NCBI GenBank assembly: GCA_016169945.1
Contig: JADLSH010000333.1
Coordinates: forward strand, 1,612,001-1,676,000
Direction of reading: 5' to 3'
Source of the DNA: Trachythela sp. YZ-2020
Lineage: Eukaryota > Cnidaria > Anthozoa > Malacalcyonacea > Clavulariidae
Length of the DNA stretch: 64,000 nt
Made by a program: the position numbers and the translations under genes. Positions 55,346 to 64,000 of the stretch are shown here, one piece after another; position 1 is the stretch's first letter, and every line of letters starts with the position of its first letter. The notes beneath the pieces are model-generated. The model was not told where the DNA came from and did not search any database. It saw nothing but the letters and a program-made list of their open reading frames with translations.

Positions 55346-55865
55346 TATCTGTCAACGTCCAATTAAGAATCACGCCTGCGGGCTTCTAGCGATTGCGTGA
55401 GCACAATATACGTATAGTGCATGTTCGACTCAAGTAAGTCAGTTATCGTGTAGACGCTATTGTGATAGCAACTGTTGGGCTTTCGGCCATATTATTCTAT
55501 CTACGCTGGTAATTCGTCTATTTCAACTGTTTCGACCATTCTACGTATATCGAGTTCAACGGTGTATCTATCTGAAGCTTTTGGTGCGTGTGTAAACCAA
55601 TGTAAGTATTGTAATTTATTTGTTATAGTTTAGTAATGTTCATATGACTAGTTCGTATATTATATCATGGTTTGGTTAAATGAACTTTAGGATATCTGAT
55701 TATTGATTTATTCCAACATTCGAATTTAGGTAATGCATTATCCTGTATTAAAGTCGTATTATTATAACCGGCTGTTCGCGTTTTATGCTAATCAATTCTG
55801 TCGAGTTCGAAAATTCTACCCACAACTCTACCCGAATGTCATCTTCCAGGAACTCGTAGTATTAC

Positions 55866-57144
55866 TTGCTTATTCTGTCCTTGAGATTACATTTAAGTTC
55901 GAAATTGATACATTGTGAAAGAATTCGAAGAATTAAAATAATTTATTTCGACTGTTCGTGGCCGCCAGGGCGGCGGACAAACGTAAAGAATTTCCTGTCA
56001 GGAAATCGTCCTGATATCATCCATCTAAAAGTGTTCAGATCGATTAGCGTTTCAATATGGAATTTAGTAGAAGAATTAGTCTCCGAACTTAGGAAAAAGG
56101 TCACTTCATGGCTCGAACAACCAACCACCCAGTTTCAACCCTCAAACCAAAGTCAAATTCTACCAGAAGATTCTGCAAGCGTAGTTGCATCGCATTCATC
56201 TTCAAATGCCCTCTCAAAAACAAGTTCAGTAAGAAGCTCATCTAGCGCGAAAGTGAAAGCGGCAGCAAAACAAGCCGCGTTGGAAGCAAAGGCTAATGCA
56301 CTTCAGAAAATGCACGAACCTCAATTGGAAGAACTTAAAATACAGCAAATGAGATCCCAAGTAGAGCTTCAAGCACACATAGCCACAGCGGAAGCCGAGA
56401 AAAAGGTCTACGAACAATATGAGATAGAAGAAACTCAAGCTATGAATCAAGACAATGTCGTCGAAGATAAATCGTTGCCTGTGCAATCAAAGATCACTAT
56501 TTCTCCACAAGGAAACTCTGATGACGTTTTCCATGTACTACATGATTCAATACAATTCGGGTCCGGTACAAGAGCTTATGAAAAGCTGTCTTTCGATGAA
56601 GAATGACGAAGGCTATATTGAAGCGAGAAGACTGCTTAAAGAGAGATACAGCCAGAGCTATAGAATCGCTGCAGCACATGTGCAAGCACTAACTGAAGGA
56701 TCACCAATAAAGTCGGAGGATGGAGACGCACTCTTAAAGTTTTCCATACAGTTAACCAGCTGTACTAACACACTCAGAGAAATTGGCTGCCTCGCTAAGT
56801 TGGATCATCCCGAGAATTTGAAAAGGATCGTGAATAGACTTCCATTTGGCATGAGATTGAAATGGCGAGACGCTGTCGATCGCATCGTAGAAAACGAGTC
56901 AAGAGACGTCACAATCGGTGATATAACGAAGTTTGTAATCGCTAAGGCAAGAGCAGCTACCCACCATGTGTTTGGAAAAATCAGCAACGAAAACAAGGGA
57001 AAATTACCAAACGACAAAAACAAACGCCAATTTGGTCTTCGAGCAAGTGGGTTTGCTACACAAGGAGATGAAACGCTCAAAGACCAACAGAATGCCCTTC
57101 CTGCAATGCTAACCACTGGTTGTCACGTTGTGAAAAGTTTCTAA
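55866..57144 (+). pseudogene. BEL/Pao 2 gag
   Basis: 55866-56606 has a long Ala/Lys/Glu-rich coiled coil (SSAKVKAAAKQAALEAKANA) after a Ser-rich region. The frame shifts at about 56600 to the capsid-like part: GYIEARRLLKERYSQSYRIA, PIKSEDGDALLKFSIQLTSC, NLKRIVNRLPFGMRLKWRDA. These blocks are characteristic of Pao gag. A zinc knuckle is degenerate near 57080-57190 (RRRTLVKEKTVSKLSYQWP region). Confidence 0.75.
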
Positions 57145-57199
57145 AGCTTTCCCTAGAAGGAAGAAGAACGCTTGTCAAGGAGAAGACTGTGTCTAAATT

Positions 57200-57547
57200 G
57201 TCTTACCAGTGGCCATTTCTTTCTGTACTGAAACTTTGTTGAAGGAGCTCAACCATCAAGGACAAAAGACGAAGCTATCTCTCACTACAATGCTTGGCGA
57301 AGGTACTCCTATTGAGTGTTCTTTAGTCACACTACAAGTCTCTGATTTGGAGAACAAAACCCATGTTGAAGTCCCACTAGTGTATTCTACACCAAGTCTG
57401 CCCATTCGCCCAGAGTGCATTGGAAGGCAAGAAGATATCGATCGCTGGCCACACCTAGACGGCGTGACGATCCCACACATCAACGCCGAAATTGGTCTTC
57501 TGATTGGAAGCGATGTTCCTGAAATTCTACAACCAAAAGAGGTATGA
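57200..57547 (+). pseudogene. BEL/Pao 2 protease region
   Basis: FCTETLLKELNHQGQKTKLS, TMLGEGTPIECSLVTLQVSD and HINAEIGLLIGSDVPEILQP match the Pao retropepsin-like region (DUF1758 type). The active-site DTG upstream of FCTETLL is not preserved in a readable frame. Ends with TGA at 57545. Confidence 0.6.
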
Positions 57548-58749
57548 CCAAGTGAAAACGGAGGTCCTTTCGCGACACATACAATCTTAGGTTGGGTTCT
57601 AAACGGGCCGCTCGGTAGAGAAGAAGTCAAGGTGCCCACCTCAAATATTGTGCAAGCGGACATTGCACTCAATCAACAGTTTGAAAGGTTTTGCAACATG
57701 GAGTTCAATGACGTCACAAATGAATCAGGAACTTCTATGTCACAAAATGACAAGAGAGCATTAGAGTTTATGGAGAAAAGTGTGAAGATCGTCAATGGTC
57801 ATTATGAGATCGGCCTGCCATGGAAAAACAACTCGTCACATCTCCAAAACAACAGATTAGCAGCGGAACAAAGACTTCGCTCCTTAAAAGGATGGCTACA
57901 ACGTGATCCAGGATTGCTAACCAAGTATACAATGTTTATGAACGATTTGTTTTGCAAGGATTATGCAAGCAAGGTCAACAGTCAAGATCTCGGTCCACTA
58001 CAAACCCACTGGTATCTACCCCATCACCCTGTGTTTCACCCGCAGAAACCTGAGTTGTTTTCGACTGTTCCGCGAAGTATCGAGATGTCTCTCTTAACGA
58101 CCAATTGCTACAGGGGCCGGATCTGACGAACACTGTCATTGGCGTACTAACAAGATTTAGAGAAGAACCAGTAGCGTTTATGGCCGACATAGAAGCGATG
58201 TTTTACCAAGGTCGTGTACCTTCAAATGATTGTGATGCTTTGAGATTCCTTTGGTGGCCACATGGCGATCTTGACAAGCAACCTGAAGAATATGAAATGA
58301 GAGTACATCTATTTGGCGGTGCTTCTTCTCCAAGTTGTGCTAACTTTGCCTTGAAGAAAACGCCTAAAGATAACAAAGCAGATTTCAATCCCAACTTCTA
58401 TGTGGATGATTGTCTGAAGTCAGTCAATGAAGAGAATGAAGCTGTCGATCTTGCGAAACAACTACGTCTCGCCAGAGGAGGATTTAAGCTCACAAAATGG
58501 CTCTCAAACTCCAGGAAAGTAATCGAATCACTCCCCGAATCAGAAAGGGCTTCCATAGTGAAGAACCTTGACTTCAACAGTTGGTCCATCGAAAGAGCCC
58601 TCGGAGTTCAATGGAACATAACATCTGATCGATTTGGATTCAAGATTGTTATAAAGGACCGACCAGCTATGAGAAGAGGAATCTTGTCAATTATGAGTTC
58701 TGTGTACGATCCCATTGGGATACGCTGCTCCAGTAATTTTTCAAGCTAA
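57548..58749 (+). pseudogene. BEL/Pao 2 reverse transcriptase
   Basis: ALEFMEKSVKIVNGHYEIGL and PWKNNSSHLQNNRLAAEQRL are the Pao pre-RT blocks. RT motifs: [20 protein letters not shown] (about 58180-58235, motif A), [17 protein letters not shown] (motif B), [19 protein letters not shown] (58390-58440, motif C with intact YVDD). [20 protein letters not shown] and [13 protein letters not shown] follow. One shift near 58110 joins the two halves (with part of the fingers lost) and another is at 58715-58740. Confidence 0.82.
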
Positions 58750-59586
58750 GCTCATACTACAAGAACTTTGTCGCAGAAAGTTAGACTGGGACGAAGCAAT
58801 TCCGGAAGAGCTCTTGAAACGCTGGCAATTTTGGCTAGAAGAGCTACCAAAACTGGAACAACTCACAATCGATCGATGTTTTAAGCCATCCGTTCCAAAA
58901 GAAGTTAAAACTTCTCAACTCCATCATTTCGCTGATGCGTCACAAAATGGTTACGGAGTGGTAACATACCTCAGAATTGAAGATAAGGATAACAACGTAA
59001 AGTGCTTGTTCGTGATGGGCAAAGCAAGACTTGCACCAATCAAACCAGTGACAATACCTCGAATGGAGTTGTCAGCTGCTGCTGTTGCAACAAAGTTAGA
59101 CAACATATGTCAACAAGAAATAAGTCTACCAATCGATCAATCCTTTTGGATGGACAGTACTTGCGTATTACAATACTTAGAAAACGAAGACAAGAGATTC
59201 CAGACAGTGTTTCTTCTCCATCACAGTGGAATTACGTCAACACTGAATTGAATCCTGCAGATGATGCTTCAAGATGCGTATCAACAGATCCCTTAGATCG
59301 TTGGATCAAAGGACCAGATTTTCTCCTCCAATCAAGTGAAGAATGGCCCAAGCGACCAGCTGATATGAAGGCGAACGTTGAACAACCAACATCCGTTAAC
59401 AACAATCTAGACAACCAACATCCGTTAACAACAATCATTGAACGTTGTTTGTCTCGGAGTCGTTTGAAGAAGATTGTGGCCTGGGTTCTTCGATACAAAG
59501 CAAAATTGCTCAGTTCGACCAAGAAACGCATATCTACTGAATCAGTTGCAATGAAATTGGACGTACAACACCACATATTAACGTGA
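58715..59586 (+). pseudogene. BEL/Pao 2 RNase H and linker
   Basis: LHHFADASQNGYGVVTYLRI (first Asp), TIPRMELSAAAVATKLDNIC (Glu), QSFWMDSTCVLQYLENEDKR (second Asp) are RNase H motifs. A shift near 59205 leads to VNTELNPADDASRCVSTDPL and the connection region. A 29-bp tandem repeat (unit ACAACCAACATCCGTTAAC...) lies at 59382-59439. Confidence 0.78.
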
Positions 59587-60050
59587 TCGAACTAAGAAGA
59601 GCTGAGACAGAAATCGTCAAATACATACAGAGTCAATGTTTTGAAGAAGAACGTAACATTCTGAATAAAGCCAATCAGAGCAAGAGTTTAAATGAAGCAA
59701 AGGTGATGAAGAAATCGAGCAAACTCTTCAAGCTCAACCCCATGATAAAGGAAGACATTTTACGTGTTGGCGGTCATCTTAGTCAATCACCAACCAACGA
59801 AGATGCAAAACATCCAATTTTACTACCCAGAAACCACCACGTAGTTAGCCTTATCATCAAGCACTACCACCATCTGTCTGGACATTCAGGCCTAGAATAT
59901 ACCTTGTCTCTGATATGACAACGGTATTGGATTATTAACGCAAGATGAACTGTCCAAAAGGTTTTAAACGAGTGTATTGGATGCCGAAAATGACAAGCGC
60001 ATGTAGGGAAACAGAAAATGGCAGATCTGCCTGTTGTGGGACGGTGTGCA
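59583..60050 (+). pseudogene. BEL/Pao 2 integrase zinc-binding head, cut off
   Basis: LRVGGHLSQSPTNEDAKHPI, then HHVVSLIIKHYHHLSGHSGL and, after a shift, VLNECIGCRK give the HHCC zinc-binding domain. A stop follows the CRK and sequence soon becomes P-element related. The catalytic core is absent. Confidence 0.72.
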
Positions 60051-61497
60051 CAGTATTGCCAAATACACTGTCGATGTAAACACAACTTTGGAATTTACAG
60101 TTTTTATTTATAATTGGCCCCTTCCAGAGGATCACAGTATTTATACTGACAGAAGGCGATCAGTCAGAGGTGAGGGGATTAAGGAACTTTTATCTTCTAT
60201 TGAAAACTCCAGCTTGTGTGATGGATTGCCTGAAGACCATCTGACAAAATCTGTGGCCCTTGACCCAACATCAGACACCACACACCAACTTCCAGACACA
60301 GTTATTCGGCATTCAGTCCCAAAACGTTCATCCCCAACCTATTTTGAGGTATCTGTGAACAATCGTTCTGCCGATTGCCAAGTAGCCATGGAGACTTTTA
60401 ATCCTGAGGATGAATCGTGTGGTCCATGCGCTAGTGCTAGACGCACACTAGACCGAGCAGAGAGGAAAAAATCAAGAGCATCATCAACTCCAGCCAGAAG
60501 CAAGGCATCCCTGAGTGCATGTGGGCCAGAAAAGTTGCGGGCAACTGTGATTGAGACGAGACTAAAGTGCAAGACCTTGGAGGCGAAGCTTGTGTTGTTG
60601 CAAAGCAAGATTGATGAAGAGGGAGTGATGAAGAGGGAGTGAATGTAAGTGAGTCGCTAGAGAAGGACCTTCTCAAAATAATGGGAGGGCAAAATATGGA
60701 AGCTACACCACACATGAAGTTCTTCTGGCAAGAGCAGATGAAGCTTTTACAGACGAAAAAGATGGGTAGGCGGTATCACCCTCAAATTATCAGGTTCGCT
60801 TTGTCTCTACACAGAAAGTCAGCTTCAGCTTATTGCGAGCTTAGAGACAGTGGTGCTTTGATTTTACCAAGTGAGAGAGTTCTTCGGGACTACAAAAACT
60901 ATTTTAAGCCAAAGGCAGGAATCAACCAAGAGAACATTGATGATTTGCGTGGGAAAACGTCTAACTACAGTGATCTGCAGAGATATGTTGCCGTTGTCAT
61001 GGACGAAATGAAGATCCAATCCAATCTTGTCTTCGATAAGTATTCTGGGGACTTGATTGGATTTATTGATCTTGGGGATCCGATGACCAATTTTGCCAAC
61101 CTTCAGGAAGAAGATACCTTGGCTAGTCATGCTTTGGCATTTCTTGTAAGGGGAATGTGCACTGACCTCAAACATGTTATTGCATATTTCTTTACGGGAA
61201 ATGTCACCTCTTTCCAGTTAATGCCCATGTTCTGGAAAGTGGTCTCTACGTTGGAGCTATCGCTAAAGCTGATGGTGTGTGCTGCTGTAAACGATGGTGC
61301 TTCTCCCAACCGCAATTTCTTTGGCCTCCATGCCAAGTTAGCAGTAGAACTGAAGTGTGATGTTGTATATAAGACACCAAATCTTTTTGCAATGTCACGC
61401 TTCATCTACTTTTTTGCAGATTCACCACATTTGATAAAAACTGCACAGAACTGTCTTTACAACTCTGGGTCTGGTTCATGCAGCCGTTACATGTGGA

Positions 61498-61715
61498 CAG
61501 AGACGTAGCCAGGTTTTCCAGTCAAGGGGCGAATTTTTAAAGGGGGGCCAACAAAAAATAAAAAATATAATAGCCCAAATTCTCAAAACAAAAGTAAAAA
61601 TAATATTTTAAAATTTTATAATTTATATAAAAATAATAAATAAATAAATAAAAAAATTTTGCTAGAGAAAGAGAGAATTTCGCCAGAGGGCAGAGAGCCT
61701 CTGCTGCCGTCTCTG
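61498..61715. mobile_element. 218-bp hAT-like MITE in the P transposase exon
   Basis: Starts CAGAGACGTAGCCAGG and ends CGTCTCTG, with a perfect 8-bp duplication CATGTGGA at 61490-61497 and 61716-61723. The interior has a G-run and an AT-rich TAAATAAATAAA tract. The 8-bp target size and CAGAGACG ends fit hAT. Confidence 0.85.
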
Positions 61716-61989
61716 CATGTGGAATGATGGGAAATATCTTCTGTGAAGGCACATTGCAAGTCTCTATTACAGTGACCAAGAGTTTGCTCTCCACACCCTT
61801 CCTAAGCTGACCCTGGATCATATTGTGCTCACTCCATACAGTAAAATGAAGGTAATAATATTGATAAAGGTTTAATAACATTGTGTATCCACCTACAAAT
61901 GCTTTATATCTTTTATGAGGTATTGTACAATGTACATCAGGCAGACCAAAAGTCACTGTATGTGGATATATAATGTATAATAATTGTTT

Positions 61990-62290
61990 ATGATGTATGA
62001 TTATTATTAGCATGACAAAATTACTGGATGCTGATTGGTTGAGAAGAGTACAATTATTTCATTAATTCTACTGCAGTACAATTAATGATTTTCCCAAAAC
62101 AAACAAAAGCGGAAATTTTGTCATGCTAATAATAAACAAGTAATCATGCAATGTTGCTCGTACAATTAGGGATTAATAGTACTCGTGATGTTTGAAAATT
62201 TTGCCAATTTATTGGACTCGCCCCGGCGGCTTGTAAATTTTGGCAAAATTTCCAAACATCACTCGTACTATTAATCCCTAATTGTACTCG
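61990..62290. repeat. two palindromic MITEs in the P transposase intron
   Basis: The first is bounded by TATTATTAGCATGACAAAAT and its complement (about 61998-62137). The second is a near-perfect palindrome from TACAATTAGGGATTAATAGT to its complement (about 62160-62286), containing GTGATGTTTG and AAATTTTGCC in both orientations. Both lie within the intron 61858-62558. A GGTAGGGTA-family piece follows at 62440-62485. Confidence 0.8.
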
Positions 62291-63188
62291 CCATCGCATG
62301 ATAACCTATACTAATATGTAATGCATAATAATCCTTTTTACTCATTTCCTTACTTTGCTCCTTAAATATCACTATAATACTTTATTAACAAACAAGAAAA
62401 GAGAGTAAATGAGTAAAATCAAAACTTACCCTACTTTAGCATAAATTTATTCTATCTAATGCCAGACGATTTTACTTGTCAATTAACTTTGGATGTTAAA
62501 GGTCAAATAGTTAATTGCATCTTCTAAGCTATAAAAGTAGTGTTTTCTAATTTATTAGGTGAAGCTGGCTATCCAGGCCTTGAGCAGATCCGTAGCCATA
62601 GCACTGCAAGAAAGTGGTGTTGATGATGTTCTGGCAACCGCGAAGTTCTGCATGATGATAAATGATTTCTTTGACTGTACAAATGTGAAGTCAAAGACGG
62701 AACATGTCAGTAAAAGAAATCATTTGATCAAACCGTACACCTCCCAAGACGACGAGCGATTCAGCTGGTTGAAAGATGTTTTCTTGGAGTACCTCAACAC
62801 TTGGAAAGACTCTACCACAAGAGAAGGGGAGTATTCCAGCACCGACAGAGGGAAAATGTTTATTTCCACCCAGACCTATGAGGGTTTCAAAATCTCGGTC
62901 TACTCCCACATCGAGGCAATTAAATTCCTCCTTGCTCAGGGCTTTCAATATGTCCTGAGTGAGAGATTTATGCAGGATGTGGTTGAAGACTACTTTGGAC
63001 ACCAAAGAGCGAAAGGCGGACGGTCAGACAACCCCACAGCTCAACAGTTTGGATACAACGACCTAACCATTGCAGCACAAAGGGATATTGCCCCGGTGGT
63101 AAGAGATAATGTTGGTGGTCGTTATACAAAAGAGAAATGGTACATAGTCAGCGATGAACCGGTGCATAAAAGAAAGAAACAGAAGTAA

Positions 63189-64000
63189 ACTGTCAATTAA
63201 TAGATAGAGACGGTTTATATGTGTACTAGTATGAATATCTTTAAAAATAAATGTTGGTATGAGCTTTCTTCTGTGTCACTGAACCCTGAATTTATTCATG
63301 AGAATAAATTAAGAAAGCTCAGAACAATTTCTAATGTACTGGAGGGGCCAAAGCCCCCCCCCCCCCCATGTTGTCCCCCCCAGTAAGCTATTTTGCCCCC
63401 CCCCCAGTGAAGGTCCCTTTTTTCCAAAGTATAAGCAAAAAAAGGGGGTGGGGGGAACTGAGTTTAGAGGAAAGTTATGGTATTCTCACAACTAAACCTG
63501 GCTCCATTTAGATGGGATATATCAAATGTTTTCTCTGAAAATGCAGGAAATCAAGCCACAGAGACTCAAGAATACAAACATTTTCTGGAGGAGGACCCCA
63601 GACCCCCCTTCATCTTCCCACACCTGTAATACACCACCTACTTGTTACATCCCCTTGGATCAAATAATTACAGTATATGTTGACTATGTAGAAATATAAC
63701 GATAAAAATATTTACATTTGCTAAGAGAAACTTTAGTTAGTGAGTGATCCAAAATGGCAAGGTACGAACGGGACTCTAGGAATAGGACCCATGCAAGGCA
63801 CCTGCCAGCAAAGTTGCAAAATTATGATGTTCACTATATATATGTTGCCAAATTAAGTATATATGTTACCAAATTTACTAAAAACTTATAGTCAAAGATC
63901 AAAGAGCCTATGAAAAGGAGAAATTAATGAGTGAGAAAAGAGAGGGGAGAAGAAAGGGAGAAGGTAGACAAAAAGAGAAACATGAAAAAGAGGGACGGAC
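63189..64000. other. gene-free stretch with C-tracts
   Basis: C homopolymers at 63355-63412. The segment 63530-63620 (ATGCAGGAAATCAAGCCACA, CCCCAGACCCCCC) resembles 11.2-11.35 kb and the C-rich part next to the hAT right end. AT/GA-rich beyond 63880. No gene. Confidence 0.5.

Larger units (their letters stand above)
55346..60050 (+). mobile_element. BEL/Pao LTR retrotransposon 2, 3'-truncated
   Basis: A leader or LTR-like region (from TGTCAACGTCC at about 55351) leads to gag (55866-57144), protease (57209-57547), RT (57632-58749), RNase H (58715-59251) and integrase head (59583-60050). TTTTGGTGCG at about 55580 resembles a BEL primer-binding site, suggesting an LTR of some 230 bp, but no second LTR lies in the window. 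The reading is cut near 60050, where P-element sequence starts. It is clearly diverged from element 1. Confidence 0.75.
60115..63188 (+). pseudogene. P-element-type transposase, interrupted
   Basis: N-terminal part (60115-60640): CDGLPEDHLTKSVALDPTSD, CGPCASARRTLDRAERKKSR and a coiled coil ending LVLLQSKIDEEG. A 14-bp tandem duplication at 60613-60640 shifts the frame; the next frame (60639-61497) holds the catalytic region: VAVVMDEMKIQSNLVFDKYS, LIGFIDLGD, FFADSPHLIKTAQNCLYNSG. A MITE interrupts at 61498-61715; the exon resumes at 61724-61857 with a TGA at 61744-61746. A GT-AG intron spans 61858-62558, and the last exon (62559-63188) has LAIQALSRSVAIALQESGVD, ERFMQDVVEDYFGHQRAKGG and a basic KRKKQK end. 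No THAP zinc finger is visible. The enzyme family cuts and pastes DNA with GTP as cofactor in Drosophila. Confidence 0.8.
60084..63340 (+). mobile_element. P-type DNA transposon
   Basis: Holds a three-part P-element-type transposase gene (60115-63188). The left limit is inferred from the end of the BEL integrase frame and the right from the end of the coding exon and a C-rich segment near 63340. I could not find matching terminal repeats or the 8-bp target duplication expected for this superfamily. Confidence 0.6.

Noticed and set aside
59382..59439. 29-bp tandem repeat as the cause of the BEL/Pao 2 frame break
   Set aside because: The recognisable peptide on both sides is already in one frame; the actual shift lies upstream near 59205.
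1..64000. Bacterial or phage origin of recombinase and polymerase genes
   Set aside because: GT-AG introns, SINEs, MITEs and metazoan-type LINE, hAT, P and BEL/Pao elements all indicate animal nuclear DNA.

Overview
This is eukaryotic, intron-bearing, AT-rich DNA that is almost entirely made of transposable elements at different stages of decay. I found no clear single-copy host gene. The mix points to a cnidarian, probably an anthozoan. It includes a CR1/L2-like LINE whose ORF starts with a 2A-like peptide, a GIY-YIG Penelope element with a hammerhead ribozyme, an Ngaro tyrosine-recombinase retrotransposon, BEL/Pao elements, a DUF3504/Crypton-type recombinase, P-type and hAT transposases, Maverick/Polinton-like family B DNA polymerases and tRNA-derived SINEs. 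That assignment is inference from repeat content; no species marker is present.

Layout: 1-1240 is a minus-strand LINE reverse transcriptase relic split by a 203-bp MITE. 1872-2642 is a decayed zinc-finger protein relic. 2957-3194 is a palindrome made of two Penelope tails. 4500-9886 is an Ngaro element whose A1-B1-A2-B2 split direct repeats are still readable; a 1,274-bp TIR transposon sits inside A1 with a perfect 8-bp target duplication. 10-13.2 kb is repeat-rich filler with an orphan N-terminal zinc-finger exon of the DNA-polymerase element. 13.5-17.0 kb is a nearly intact non-LTR retrotransposon with a 959-codon endonuclease/reverse transcriptase ORF.

17.2-19.0 kb (minus) is an internally deleted Crypton-type recombinase. 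19.06-19.84 kb (minus) is a P-type transposase C-terminus. 20.1-25.0 kb (minus) holds two divergent broken copies of a family B DNA polymerase with an endonuclease-VII-like insertion. 25.8-28.7 kb is a Penelope-like element with inverted and direct tails, each carrying a hammerhead ribozyme. 28.9-29.3 kb is a probable OB-fold fragment. 30.1-34.45 kb is a nearly complete multi-exon hAT transposon with a perfect 8-bp target duplication. 34.7-36.6 kb is a 942-bp tandem duplication.

40.3-44.6 kb is the least familiar locus. A long minus-strand reading frame with a D...D...E pattern resembling a DDE recombinase lies head-to-head with a plus-strand spliced gene that starts with a SAM domain. 46.4-54.0 kb is a BEL/Pao element with two LTR copies and an inserted LINE. 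55.3-60.05 kb is a second, divergent BEL/Pao element, cut off where a P-type transposon (60.1-63.2 kb) begins. That P element carries a 14-bp frameshifting tandem duplication, a 218-bp hAT-like MITE in an exon, and palindromic MITEs in an intron.

The elements do not form a pathway. The window records nested insertions whose order can be read from target duplications and interrupted reading frames. The most notable signals are the hammerhead ribozymes, the 2A-like leader with a substituted residue, the Ngaro split repeats, and the DDE-like plus SAM-domain locus.
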